Source of the DNA: Mycolicibacterium sp. P9-22
GTDB taxonomy: Bacteria; Actinomycetota; Actinomycetes; Mycobacteriales; Mycobacteriaceae
Assembly: GCF_008329585.1 (NCBI RefSeq)
Contig: NZ_NPKP01000005.1
Location: forward strand, 1-64,000
DNA: 64,000 nucleotides
Reading direction: 5' to 3'
Shown here: in pieces, positions 23,381 to 32,117 of the stretch
Layout of the letters: each line of letters opens with the position of its first letter
Position numbering within the stretch: position 1 is the first letter of the stretch
The notes under the pieces: model-generated
What the model was told of the DNA's origin: nothing
Databases searched by the model: none
What the model saw: only the letters and a program-made list of their open reading frames with translations
Position numbers and translations under genes: made by a program

Positions 23381-24962
23381 TGGACGCGATCTCATCGCAG
23401 CGCCGCCGGTACTCGGGGATGCCTGCGGTGTAGCCCATGTACATGCGCTTCTTGCCCGGCACGTTGGCGCCGTTGTACCAGGAGTTGCACGACGGGTGCA
23501 CCAGGACGGTCGCCGCGACCAGCGAGGTGGCGTGCTCGATCCATTCCTGTTGGGCCACGGACTGTGCCTCGATGGTCCGGTAGCCGTGTTCGCGCAGATG
23601 GCCGATGCAATCCGCGATCCATTCGATGTGCTGTTCCATGGCCGCGACGAAATTTGTTGCCGCCGAAGGGCTCCCCGGCCCCTGCACGGTGAACAGATTG
23701 GGGAACCCGGCCACCGCCAGACCGAGATAGGACAGTGGTCCTTCCTCGGCCCAGTAGTCACCGAGCAGCACGCCGTCGCGGCCGCGTACCTTCATCTTGC
23801 TCAACGCGCCGGTCATGGCGTCGAATCCGGTGGCGTAGATGATGACGTCGAGATCGATATCGCGCACTTCGGTCGAGATGCCTGCCGCGGTCACCGAGCG
23901 GATCGGGTTGATGCGCAGGTCCACCAGCGTCACGTTGTCGCGGTTGAAGGTCTGGTAGTAGCCCTGATCGATGATGGGCCGCTTACACGCGAACGGGTGG
24001 GTGGGCACCAGTGCGGCGGCGGTGTCCGGATCGGTCACGATGCGCGCGATCGCCTCGCCGTACAGCGCGGTGGCCATCCGGTTGGCCTCGATATCGAAGA
24101 AGACGTCGCCCCAGTTGAGCGCGCCCATCACACCGCGCTCCTCGATGGCGCGTAACTGCTCCTCGCGCGTTGCCGTCTTGATCGGCGGGCTGCCCAGCAT
24201 GTCGAGCAACACCGAGAAGGCGGACAGCCGGGCCGCACCCACCGGATGCTCCCGTTGAGCCGCGCGGATGTCCGCGTAGTCGGCCTTCAGTTCGTCCAGT
24301 TCACCCGGCGCGAAGGCGCGCACCGTCCACGGCAGTGTGAACGCCGGCGACCGCTGGAAGACGACGAGTTCACCGGCCTGCTGCCCCACCACCGGGATCA
24401 GCTGCACCCCAGTGGATCCGGTCCCTATCACACCGACCCGTTCACCGGTCAGATCGACAGCTTCGGCGGGCCACCGGCTGGTGAACAGGGACTGCCCGGC
24501 GAAGGAGGCGACGCCGGGAATGTCCGGCTCCAGCGGCACCGACAGGATGCCCGAGGCCGCGACGACGAACTGCGCCTCGAACGTCTCACCGTCGGCCACG
24601 TCGAGCCGCCAGAGCGCGTCATCCTCGTCGAACGTCATGCTGACCACCTCGGCGCCGAACGCGATGTCGCGGCGGAGGTCGAGCCGGTCGGCCACGAAGT
24701 TCAGGTACGCCTCGATCTCCGGTTGGGCCGGCATCGTTTCGGTCCACACCCACTCCTGCTGGATCTCCTCGGAGAAACTGTAGGAGTACTCGATGCTCTC
24801 GATATCGCACCGGGCACCGGGGTAACGGTTGACGAGCCAGGTCCCGCCCACCGCATCGGACTTCTCCAGAACCGTTACCCGCAGGCCATGTTCGCGCAGC
24901 TTGTGCAGGGCGTAGAGTCCGGAGAACCCGGCCCCGATGATGGCGACGTCATAACCGCGCAT
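23352..24962 (-). CDS. Baeyer-Villiger-type flavin monooxygenase
   Basis: This is a 536-residue class B flavoprotein monooxygenase. The FAD motif GAGFSG is at residues 10-15, with NADPH motif GVIGTGSTG near 177-185 and the late ATGFD motif. The family fingerprint FxGxxxHxxxWP reads FAGQSLFTSRWP (154-165), with phenylalanine at the usual histidine. It would insert oxygen next to a ketone to give an ester or lactone, which the neighbouring alpha/beta hydrolase could open. The ATG overlaps the upstream epimerase-like gene by 14 bp. Confidence 0.88.
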   Translation of the reverse strand: MRGYDVAIIGAGFSGLYALHKLREHGLRVTVLEKSDAVGGTWLVNRYPGARCDIESIEYSYSFSEEIQQEWVWTETMPAQPEIEAYLNFVADRLDLRRDIAFGAEVVSMTFDEDDALWRLDVADGETFEAQFVVAASGILSVPLEPDIPGVASFAGQSLFTSRWPAEAVDLTGERVGVIGTGSTGVQLIPVVGQQAGELVVFQRSPAFTLPWTVRAFAPGELDELKADYADIRAAQREHPVGAARLSAFSVLLDMLGSPPIKTATREEQLRAIEERGVMGALNWGDVFFDIEANRMATALYGEAIARIVTDPDTAAALVPTHPFACKRPIIDQGYYQTFNRDNVTLVDLRINPIRSVTAAGISTEVRDIDLDVIIYATGFDAMTGALSKMKVRGRDGVLLGDYWAEEGPLSYLGLAVAGFPNLFTVQGPGSPSAATNFVAAMEQHIEWIADCIGHLREHGYRTIEAQSVAQQEWIEHATSLVAATVLVHPSCNSWYNGANVPGKKRMYMGYTAGIPEYRRRCDEIASNGYRGFTLA

Positions 24963-25950
24963 GGTGGCGCTCCACGTAGAACTTCGCCGCCCTGGCGACG
25001 GCCTCGGTCGCCGGGCGTGGCTGCCAGTCGAGCTCGCGGGTCGCCTTCGAGTGATCCAACGGCGAGGTGTGGTGCAGCAGCCGCACCGAGGTGAGCGTCA
25101 CCGGCGTATCGCGGCGCAGCACCCTGGCGACCAGCTCGCCGGTGGCGCCGACCGCATAGAGCAACTGCACCGGCAGCCCGATGCATGGAGCGCGTGCACC
25201 GACGGCGTGTGCCGCGGTGGCGAACAGCTCGCGCTGGCTCAGGTAGCGCTCGGAGATGATGTAGCGCTGCCCCACCGTGCCGTGTACGGCGGCCAGTACC
25301 AGTGCCTCGGCGGCGTCCTCGACGCCCACCATCTCCGATCCGACGCCGTCGACGTAGACGGGCACCCTCCCCAGTGCCACGGCCGCGATCATCGCCCCGT
25401 GCGGTGTGGGTTGCCAGTCGCGCGGGCCGTAGGTGTTGGACACGCACATCGCGACGGCGGGCAGTCCCCGTTCGCGGGCGTAGCTGAGCACCAGATCCTC
25501 TGCCTGACGCCGTGATTCGACATACGGGCCGCCGATCCCCGGCCAGTTGAACGGGTCGTCCTCGGTGGCCGCCCGGCCGTCCTCGCCGACGGCCACCGTC
25601 CCGATGGTGCTGGTGAAGACGAAACGCCGCAATCCGGAACTGACCGCGATGTCCAGCACGCCGCGCAATCCCTCGACATTGGTGTGGAACAGCGGGGCGG
25701 GATCACGGAGCCAGGCGCGGGTGTCCACCACGCAGTAGAAGACGGCGTCGCAGCCGAACATCGCGATGCGGACGGCTTCGGTGTCGAAGATGTCGCCGTA
25801 GTGGCGGTCCACGTCGAGATCGTCGATCGCGCGGGTGGAACTGTTTTCCCGCAACAGCACCCGCACCCGGTCGCCGCGTTCGACCAGCTTGCGGGTGACG
25901 TGGGAGCCGAGAAAGCCGCTGGCTCCCATCACCAGCACGGTGCGCTGCAC
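24949..25950 (-). CDS. NAD-dependent epimerase/dehydratase (extended SDR, 3-beta-HSD-like)
   Basis: This is a 333-residue extended SDR. The nucleotide motif GASGFLGSHV is at residues 9-18, the catalytic region TSTIGTVAVG precedes YVESRRQAE (YxxxR in place of the usual YxxxK), and substrate-domain landmarks SNTYGPRDW and GVEDAAEALVLA follow. It belongs to the group with 3-beta-hydroxysteroid dehydrogenases and flavanol reductases. It lies between SnoaL and monooxygenase genes in one operon. The arginine at the lysine position is unusual and could lower or change activity. Confidence 0.83.
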   Translation of the reverse strand: MQRTVLVMGASGFLGSHVTRKLVERGDRVRVLLRENSSTRAIDDLDVDRHYGDIFDTEAVRIAMFGCDAVFYCVVDTRAWLRDPAPLFHTNVEGLRGVLDIAVSSGLRRFVFTSTIGTVAVGEDGRAATEDDPFNWPGIGGPYVESRRQAEDLVLSYARERGLPAVAMCVSNTYGPRDWQPTPHGAMIAAVALGRVPVYVDGVGSEMVGVEDAAEALVLAAVHGTVGQRYIISERYLSQRELFATAAHAVGARAPCIGLPVQLLYAVGATGELVARVLRRDTPVTLTSVRLLHHTSPLDHSKATRELDWQPRPATEAVARAAKFYVERHHARL

Positions 25951-25951
25951 G

Positions 25952-26386
25952 CTACTTGGCCTGGGTGAAGCGCAGGATGGTCCGGGTGAGGTGCAGGCTC
26001 GTGATCACCCAGCCACCGTCGCGTTTCTCATAGGTCTCGTGGTAGTGACCGGCGCCGAAAAGCTCACCGCCGTCGGGAAACAACAGCAGATCCTCCATCG
26101 CCCAGATGGCCGAGGCGGTGGTGTTCGAGGTGAGGTCGATCTCCGGGGTGTGCACGTGATGTTTGGTCTGCGCATGCTCGACGCCACCCAGCACCACCGG
26201 CACGAACGCGTCGAGCCCGTTCAGGTCGGGTGCGGTCTGGCCGTCGGCGCCCCCGGTGGAGATCGCCATATCCAGTTTCACCACGACATCGGGTGCGAAC
26301 AACGCCTTCCAGGCTTCGTAGTCCTTGGTGTCCAGGAACCGGCAGTACCGCGCCTTGAGCCGGCGAATCGCCTCGTAGTCGTCCAT
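25952..26386 (-). CDS. SnoaL-like (NTF2 fold) protein
   Basis: This is a 144-residue protein from ATG 26386, one base after the SDR stop codon. It starts MDDYEAIRRLKARYCRFLDTKDYEAW, with FAPDVVV, a histidine pair in KHHVHTPEI and GAGHYHETYEKRDGGWVI. This is the standard pattern of the SnoaL_4 group often encoded with SDRs and Rieske oxygenases in actinobacterial aromatic and steroid clusters. It could be an isomerase or dehydratase; no activity can be assigned. Confidence 0.85.
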   Translation of the reverse strand: MDDYEAIRRLKARYCRFLDTKDYEAWKALFAPDVVVKLDMAISTGGADGQTAPDLNGLDAFVPVVLGGVEHAQTKHHVHTPEIDLTSNTTASAIWAMEDLLLFPDGGELFGAGHYHETYEKRDGGWVITSLHLTRTILRFTQAK

Positions 26387-26387
26387 A

Positions 26388-27209
26388 TCAGAACTGTGCC
26401 ATGCCGTTGTCGATGGACAGCGCGACCGCACTGATGTGCCGGGCCTCGTCGGAGGCCAGCCAGGCCACCGATGCGGCGATGTCCTCGGGTTCGGCCATCC
26501 AGTTCGGGGTGAACGGGGTGCCCATCTGCACCAGCGGCGGATTGGTCTCGAATGCCTTGCCGAGGGCGCCGACCATGTCGCCGGTGCCCATCGCGGTGTT
26601 CACCGGCCCGGGGTGCACGCTGTTCACCCGGATGTGGTGCTTGCCGAGTTCGGCGGCGAAGGCACGCGCCATCCCGGTGACGGCGTGTTTACTGGCGGTG
26701 TAATGCACCATGAAGGCCTGCATCTTCACGCCCGCAAGCGAACTCACCAGGATGATCGAGCCCCCCTTGCCGCCGTCGATCATGTGCTGGGCGCCGGCCA
26801 TCACCGTGTTCCAGGTGCCGGTGACGTTGATGTCGATGGTGTCGCGGAAGGACTCCGGGGTGATGTCGTGCCACGCCTCGGGGATGGTGATGCCGGCGTT
26901 GGCGACGATCACATCGAGGCGGCCCAGTTCTGCGACGCCGTCTTCGACGGCGGACTTCAGGCCGTCGAAGTCACGCACATCGACGGCGCGGTGAAAGATC
27001 CGCCGTCCGGTCGCCTTGACCAGATCGACCGTCTCGGCGAACTCATCCGGTGTGGCTGACAGATAAGGCACCTTCGGCGGGAGCGGACCGGCGATGTCGA
27101 CGGCGATGATGTCGGCACCCTCGTTGGCCATCCTGATGGCGTGCGCGCGGCCCTGGCCCCGCGCTGCGCCGGTGATGAAGGCGACTTTGTCGGTCAACAA
27201 CCCTGGCAT
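26388..27209 (-). CDS. Mycofactocin-coupled SDR family oxidoreductase
   Basis: This is a 273-residue SDR. ATG 27209 is chosen because AAAGGAG precedes it; an ATG at 27224 has no ribosome site. The N-terminal VAFITGAARGQGRAHAIRMA, the insertion with PYLSATPDEFAETVDLVKATGRRI, VSSLAGVK and YTASK match the mycofactocin-coupled SDR group, which holds NAD(H) tightly and passes electrons to mycofactocin. It would oxidise a secondary alcohol. It heads the five-gene minus-strand operon and is divergent from the Rieske oxygenase under a shared operator. Confidence 0.87.
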   Translation of the reverse strand: MPGLLTDKVAFITGAARGQGRAHAIRMANEGADIIAVDIAGPLPPKVPYLSATPDEFAETVDLVKATGRRIFHRAVDVRDFDGLKSAVEDGVAELGRLDVIVANAGITIPEAWHDITPESFRDTIDINVTGTWNTVMAGAQHMIDGGKGGSIILVSSLAGVKMQAFMVHYTASKHAVTGMARAFAAELGKHHIRVNSVHPGPVNTAMGTGDMVGALGKAFETNPPLVQMGTPFTPNWMAEPEDIAASVAWLASDEARHISAVALSIDNGMAQF

Positions 27210-27247
27210 CGTGCTCCTTTGCATTTCACGGCTCTTGCGGACGATAC

Positions 27248-27266
27248 TACTGTAAGCTGTTCAGTA
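27248..27266. promoter_or_regulatory. Island operator 2 (TACTGTA-N5-TTCAGTA)
   Basis: TACTGTAAGCTGTTCAGTA in the 84-bp divergent gap, 38 bp from the SDR start and 27 bp from the Rieske oxygenase start. It differs from operator 1 at three positions only. Confidence 0.8.
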
Positions 27267-27293
27267 GCAGGTTCGGATCTGGAAGGTGTTCCC

Positions 27294-28289
27294 GTGGAGG
27301 TTCCGTTCACCTGGAAGGTCACCGGCTGGTTCATGATCGGCTGGTCGGCCGAATTCGCCGCCGGGGAGACCCGTCCGCTGCGCTACTTCGGTGAGGACCT
27401 GGTGGCCTGGCGCGATGAGGACGGCGCGCTGCACCTGATGGAAGGGCACTGCAAACACCTCGGTGCGCACCTGGGCCACGGCGGCAAGGTCGTCGGTGAC
27501 TGCGTGGAGTGCCCCTTCCACGGTTGGCGGTGGGGACCCGATGGCACCAACCGCCACATCCCGTACCAGCCCGACAAACCCAACCGCGGGCTGCGACTGC
27601 GCACCTATCCGATCGCCGAACAGCACGGTTGCGTCTTCATGTGGTTCCAGCCGCACGGCGAGCCCCCACACTGGGAATTGCCCGATATCTTCGACAAGTT
27701 CCCGCAGTTCCCGACCGATCCCGACGCCTTCTACCGCCCTTACCCCGAGTTCTCCCGGTTCGCCGAGAACGAGCCGGTGCATCCGCAGATCGTGGCCGAG
27801 AACGGGCCTGACAGTGCGCATTTCCGCTATGTGCACCGCGCCACGGTCACCCCGGTCTGCCTGGACTGGAAGGTGGTGGACAATGAGTGGCAGTTCCTGA
27901 CCGGCTGGCCCGATGCCCGCAGCGATGATCCCGACAAGATGTCGCTCTACATCCACAGCCACTTCTCCGGACTGGGCTTCGCGATCAGCGCCTTCGAGGG
28001 CGCGGCCGAGCACCGGCTGATCTTCGCCTGTACCCCGGTCGATGACCAGGTGTCCAACATGTTCTATTCGATCTGGTGGCCCAAGGTGGCCGGCGACAGC
28101 TCCGACATTCCACCCGAGGATGTGCGCAAGCGTGTCGAGAAGCAGTATCTGGTGACGGTGTGGGACGACCTCGACATCTGGCGCTACCAGAAGTACGTCG
28201 AGCGGCCGTCGCTGTCCAAGATCGACGCGAAACCGTATATGGCCATGCGTGAATGGGCGAAGCAGTTCTACGAGGTGCCGACCGCGTGA
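27294..28289 (+). CDS. Rieske non-haem iron oxygenase, KshA-like
   Basis: This is a 331-residue oxygenase from GTG 27294 with GGAAGG seven bases upstream; the longer frame contains the operator and is rejected. The Rieske [2Fe-2S] ligands are C53-x-H55 and C73-xx-H76 (CPFHGW). The mononuclear iron site is ENGPDSAHFRYVH with D173, H176 and H181. The layout resembles 3-ketosteroid 9-alpha-hydroxylase oxygenase. No reductase is nearby. It begins the operon Rieske-isochorismatase-like-FadD and probably hydroxylates a ring of the island's substrate. Confidence 0.9.
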   Translation: MEVPFTWKVTGWFMIGWSAEFAAGETRPLRYFGEDLVAWRDEDGALHLMEGHCKHLGAHLGHGGKVVGDCVECPFHGWRWGPDGTNRHIPYQPDKPNRGLRLRTYPIAEQHGCVFMWFQPHGEPPHWELPDIFDKFPQFPTDPDAFYRPYPEFSRFAENEPVHPQIVAENGPDSAHFRYVHRATVTPVCLDWKVVDNEWQFLTGWPDARSDDPDKMSLYIHSHFSGLGFAISAFEGAAEHRLIFACTPVDDQVSNMFYSIWWPKVAGDSSDIPPEDVRKRVEKQYLVTVWDDLDIWRYQKYVERPSLSKIDAKPYMAMREWAKQFYEVPTA

Positions 28290-28876
28290 CCACAGCGGTC
28301 ATCACCCAGGAACTCCAGGGTGCGGTGGTCGGCCCGAACGCCGGACTGGCCGTGCTGGCCGACGAGGCCCGACGGGTGGCACTGCCCAATATCGCCCGGC
28401 TGCTGCCCGTCGCTCGCGCCGCGGGCCACCACGTCGTGCATTGCCTGGTGCAGCGCCGGCCCGATGGCCTGGGGTCCAATCACAACGCCCGGCTGTTCGC
28501 CGCCGGAAAGCGTTCCGTCGACATCACTCCCGGCAGTGACGGCGCCATCCTGCTACCCGAATTCGGCCCGGAGCCAGCAGATCTGGTGCTGTCACGCCTG
28601 CACGGCGTCGGCCCGATGGGCGGCACCGATCTCGACGCGATCCTGCGCAATCTCGGCGTCACCACCATCGTGGCCGTCGGGGTCTCACTGAACATCGCCA
28701 TCCCCAACCTGGTGATGGATGCCGTCAACGCCGGCTACCGGGTGGTGCTCCCCCGCGACGCGGTCGCCGGCGTCCCCGCCGAATACGGCGAGGCCGTGAT
28801 CGACAACAGTCTGGCCCTGCTGGCCACCGTCACCACCACCGCCGAACTCATCGAAGACTGGAGCGTGCATGGCTGA
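28286..28876 (+). CDS. Isochorismatase-fold protein lacking the catalytic triad
   Basis: This is a 196-residue protein whose GTG overlaps the oxygenase stop as GTGA. The fold pattern of cysteine hydrolases is clear (N-terminal strand, VARAAGHHVVHC, LDAILRNLGVTTIVAVGV, then VNAGYRVVLPRDAVAG). The catalytic aspartate position reads VITQELQG, where VVDMQ-like is usual, and the catalytic cysteine position reads GVSLNIA, so the nucleophile is absent. It is therefore probably not a hydrolase and may be structural, a ligand binder or catalyse a different reaction. Confidence 0.8.
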   Translation: MTTAVITQELQGAVVGPNAGLAVLADEARRVALPNIARLLPVARAAGHHVVHCLVQRRPDGLGSNHNARLFAAGKRSVDITPGSDGAILLPEFGPEPADLVLSRLHGVGPMGGTDLDAILRNLGVTTIVAVGVSLNIAIPNLVMDAVNAGYRVVLPRDAVAGVPAEYGEAVIDNSLALLATVTTTAELIEDWSVHG

Positions 28877-30560
28877 GGATTCCCCGATGTTCACCGTGTC
28901 CGCGGTGGCCGAGGCCGTCGCCGCGGCAATACCCGACCGCACGCTGGTGGCCCAGGGCGGTCGGCGCTACAGCTACCGCCACCTCGTCGAGCGGTCGACC
29001 CGGCTCGCGGCGTACCTGCATGCACGGGGCCTGGGTTGTCACACCGACCGCGACGCGCTGGCCGGGCACGAGGTCGGCCAGGACCTGCTCGGCATCTACG
29101 CCCACAACGGTCCCGAGTTCGTCGAGGGCATGCTCGGCGCGTTCCGGGCCCGGGTGGCACCGTTCAACGTCAACTACCGCTACGTGAAGAACGAACTGCA
29201 GTATCTGCTGGCCGATTCCGAGGCCTCGGCGCTGGTGTATCACGCCGCCTTCGCGCCCCGGGTCGCCGAGATCCGCGATGATCTGCCGAATCTCAAGGTG
29301 CTGATCCAGATTGCCGACGGATCGGGCAACCAACTGCTCGACGGTGCCGTCGACTATGAGTCGATCGTCACCGCCGAGGCGCCCGCGCCGCCGGTTCAGC
29401 CCTGCCCCGACGATCTCTATGTGCTCTACACCGGCGGCACCACCGGTATGCCCAAGGGCGTGTTGTGGCGCCAGCACGACATCTTCATGACCGCGTTCGG
29501 CGGCCGCAACATGATGACCGGCGAGCGGGCCGGATCGGTCGGGGAGATCGTCGCCCGGGTCACCGAGAACCCAGGCACCACGCTGCTGATCCTGCCGCCG
29601 CTGATCCACGGCGCCGCACAATGGGCCGCCATGACGGCGATCACCACCGGGCAGACGCTGGTGTTCCCGAGCGTTGTCGAACGCTTCGACGCCGATGATG
29701 TGGTGCGCACCATCGAACGCGAAAAGGTGCTGGTGACCACCGTGGTCGGTGACGCCATGGCCCGTCCGCTGCTGGCCGCCATCCAACGCAGCCAGCGCGA
29801 CGGCAGCGCGGATGTGTCCTCGCTTGCCGTGGTGGCCAACGGCGGGGCGCAACTCACCCCGTATGTGAAGCAACAGTTGATCGACGCCAAGCCCGGGCTC
29901 ATCGTGATCGACGGTGTCGGCTCGTCGGAAACCGGCGCGCAGATGAGCCACATGTCGGCTCCCGGCGCGGTGTCGACCGGCACCTTCAATGCGGGGCCCG
30001 ACACCTGCGTGGTGGCCGAGGATTTCACCGCGATCCTGCCGCGCGCCCACGAAGGACTCGGCTGGCTGGCCCAGCGCGGCTTCGTCCCGCTCGGCTACAA
30101 GGGCGATGCCGTCAAGACCGCGAAGACGTTCCCGGTGATCGACGGTGTGCGGTTCGCCGTTCCCGGTGACCGGGCCCGGCATCTGGACAGCGGCGCGGTC
30201 GAACTGCTCGGCCGGGATTCGGTGACCATCAACTCCGGCGGCGAGAAGATCTTCGCCGAGGAGGTGGAGTCGGCGATCGCCTCGCATCCATCGGTCGCCG
30301 ACGTCGTGGTGGCCGGACGTCCCAGCGAGCGGTGGGGCTCCGAGGTGGTCGCGGTCGTCGCGCTGGCCGAGGGTGCACACGCCGATGCCGAGGAGCTCAT
30401 CCGGCATGCCGAAAGTTCCATCGCCCGCTACAAGTTGCCCAAAGCGGTGGTGTTCCGTCCGGTGATCGAGCGCAGTCCGGCCGGTAAGGCCGATTACCGG
30501 TGGGCGCGTGAGCAGGTGGTCACCGAGGGCGAGCGAAGCGACGGGGAGTCGATCAGCTGA
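28869..30560 (+). CDS. Acyl-CoA ligase, FadD19-like
   Basis: This is a 563-residue AMP-forming ligase overlapping the preceding gene by 8 bp. It shows the phosphate-binding YTGGTTGMPKG, GSSETG, the motif RDSVTINSGGEKIFAEEVE, and the C-terminal catalytic lysine in SPAGKADYRW. It most resembles the FadD17/FadD19-type ligases that activate steroid side-chain acids. It would convert a carboxylic acid from the pathway to its CoA thioester. It ends 8 bp inside the convergent aldehyde dehydrogenase. Confidence 0.9.
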   Translation: MAEDSPMFTVSAVAEAVAAAIPDRTLVAQGGRRYSYRHLVERSTRLAAYLHARGLGCHTDRDALAGHEVGQDLLGIYAHNGPEFVEGMLGAFRARVAPFNVNYRYVKNELQYLLADSEASALVYHAAFAPRVAEIRDDLPNLKVLIQIADGSGNQLLDGAVDYESIVTAEAPAPPVQPCPDDLYVLYTGGTTGMPKGVLWRQHDIFMTAFGGRNMMTGERAGSVGEIVARVTENPGTTLLILPPLIHGAAQWAAMTAITTGQTLVFPSVVERFDADDVVRTIEREKVLVTTVVGDAMARPLLAAIQRSQRDGSADVSSLAVVANGGAQLTPYVKQQLIDAKPGLIVIDGVGSSETGAQMSHMSAPGAVSTGTFNAGPDTCVVAEDFTAILPRAHEGLGWLAQRGFVPLGYKGDAVKTAKTFPVIDGVRFAVPGDRARHLDSGAVELLGRDSVTINSGGEKIFAEEVESAIASHPSVADVVVAGRPSERWGSEVVAVVALAEGAHADAEELIRHAESSIARYKLPKAVVFRPVIERSPAGKADYRWAREQVVTEGERSDGESIS

Positions 30561-32022
30561 GGCGGCGCCGGGTGCGCCGGCGGGCCATGCCCAAGGTCAT
30601 GTCGGCGTAGATCTGCATGCCGCGGCGGAACGGCGGTGCCGCCGAACCGGTCATGCTGAACGGCAGATCGCTCCCCACCACCGTGCGTTGGTGGCTGAAG
30701 GCATCGAAGCCGGCCTTGCCGTGGTAGGCACCCATCCCGCTGCGGCCCACGCCGCCGAAGGGTGCCGCCGACGGGATCATCTGCGCGGCAAAATCGTTGC
30801 GCGCCACGCCGCCGCTGCGGGTGTTGCGCAGGAAGGCGCGGAAGGTCTGGCCGTCCGGGCCGAACCAGTAGGCGACCAGCGGCGCCGGGCGTGCGTTGAT
30901 GTAGTCGATGACCTCGTCGAGCGCCGAGTAGCCGAGCACCGACAGCACCGGCCCGAAGACCTCCTCGGACGCGATCGCCATCCGCTCGTCGACACCTCTG
31001 ACGATCGTCGGAGCGATCTTGCGGGTGCCACGGTCGGGCAGTGACTCGCCCGCCGGGATCACCGACTCCACGATGGCACCCCGGTCACGGGCGTCGTCGA
31101 TCAGTCCGACCACCCTGTCGAAGTTGGCCTCGTTCACACTGGAGCAGTAGTCGTCATTGGCGATGACGCTGGGGAACATGCCCGTCCAGGTCCGGCGGAC
31201 CGTGTCGGCGAACGCCGCAACGCTGCGATCGGGGACGAACACATAGTCCGGGCAGACACAGACTTGACCGCCATTGACCATGCGGGCCTGCGCAATTCGG
31301 GTCGCGGAACGTCGAACGTCCGCGTCGGGAGCCACCACGACCGGATTCTTGCCGCCCAGTTCCAGCGTCACCGGTACGAGGTTCTCCGACGCAGCGCGCT
31401 GCACCAACGACCCGACCGACGGAGAACCGGTGAAGAAAAGGTGATCGAACGGCAGCCGGGCGAAGTCGGCGGCGACGTCGGGACCGCCGGTCACCACGGC
31501 GAGTTCGGTGGCCGCGAAGTACGTCGGGGCCAGGGTCGCCATCAGTTCCGCAGTGGCCGAGGTGACCTCGGACATCTTGATCATCACCCGGTTGCCCGCG
31601 GCGAATGCCGCCGACGCGGGCAGCACCACGAGGTTGAGCGGGAAGTTCCACGGTCCGATGATGCCGACGACGCCCAGCGGAGCCGGTTCGACCTCGGCGC
31701 GCAATCCGGCGAGGCGGGCGACCCGCATCAGCTTGGTGGCCTTCATCCACTGCGGCACATGGGATCTGGTGTGCTCGATCACCGGGATGATGCCGACGAC
31801 CTCGGTGAACAACGATGCCGCACGTGACCGGGTGCCGAAATCGGCGGCCATCGCATCGACGAATGCGTCGGTGTTGTCCAACACCAGCGCCAGCAGCCGA
31901 TCGATGCGGTTGCGGCGCAGTGCCGCGGTCGGCGGGCCTGCTGCGATGAATGCCCGCCGCTGGCGTTCCAGCAGAGCTCGGGCGTCGACCTCATGCGCGG
32001 CGCGCTGGTCGGTTGTGCTCAT
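30553..32022 (-). CDS. Aldehyde dehydrogenase, coniferyl-aldehyde-dehydrogenase-like
   Basis: This is a 489-residue ALDH from ATG 32022 with a GGAGGGAG site upstream. The oxyanion motif GPWNFPLNLVVLP, the catalytic glutamate in LELGGKNPVVV and the catalytic cysteine in NGGQVCVCPDY are all present. The N-terminal ARALLERQRRAF and C-terminal layout match the coniferyl aldehyde dehydrogenase (CalB) type. It would oxidise an aldehyde to an acid, which could then feed the acyl-CoA ligases. It is divergent from the P450-TetR operon. Confidence 0.9.
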   Translation of the reverse strand: MSTTDQRAAHEVDARALLERQRRAFIAAGPPTAALRRNRIDRLLALVLDNTDAFVDAMAADFGTRSRAASLFTEVVGIIPVIEHTRSHVPQWMKATKLMRVARLAGLRAEVEPAPLGVVGIIGPWNFPLNLVVLPASAAFAAGNRVMIKMSEVTSATAELMATLAPTYFAATELAVVTGGPDVAADFARLPFDHLFFTGSPSVGSLVQRAASENLVPVTLELGGKNPVVVAPDADVRRSATRIAQARMVNGGQVCVCPDYVFVPDRSVAAFADTVRRTWTGMFPSVIANDDYCSSVNEANFDRVVGLIDDARDRGAIVESVIPAGESLPDRGTRKIAPTIVRGVDERMAIASEEVFGPVLSVLGYSALDEVIDYINARPAPLVAYWFGPDGQTFRAFLRNTRSGGVARNDFAAQMIPSAAPFGGVGRSGMGAYHGKAGFDAFSHQRTVVGSDLPFSMTGSAAPPFRRGMQIYADMTLGMARRRTRRRLS

Positions 32023-32067
32023 ATCCTGAACTCCCTCCGGTAGTGCCCACGGTAGCACGGGACGTGT

Positions 32068-32086
32068 TACGGTAAGCTTTACAGTA
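32068..32086. promoter_or_regulatory. Island operator 3 (TACGGTA-N5-TACAGTA)
   Basis: TACGGTAAGCTTTACAGTA between the divergent aldehyde dehydrogenase and P450-TetR operon, 45 and 31 bp from their starts. Only one base departs from the palindromic half-site consensus. Confidence 0.82.
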
Positions 32087-32117
32087 CGAACCGGTGGCAC
32101 GAAGGCAGGTAGCACGC

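Noticed and set aside
28848..30407. 519-codon minus-strand frame over the FadD gene
   Set aside because: Low-complexity His/Gly/Arg-rich translation typical of high-GC antisense frames; the plus strand has clear ligase motifs.
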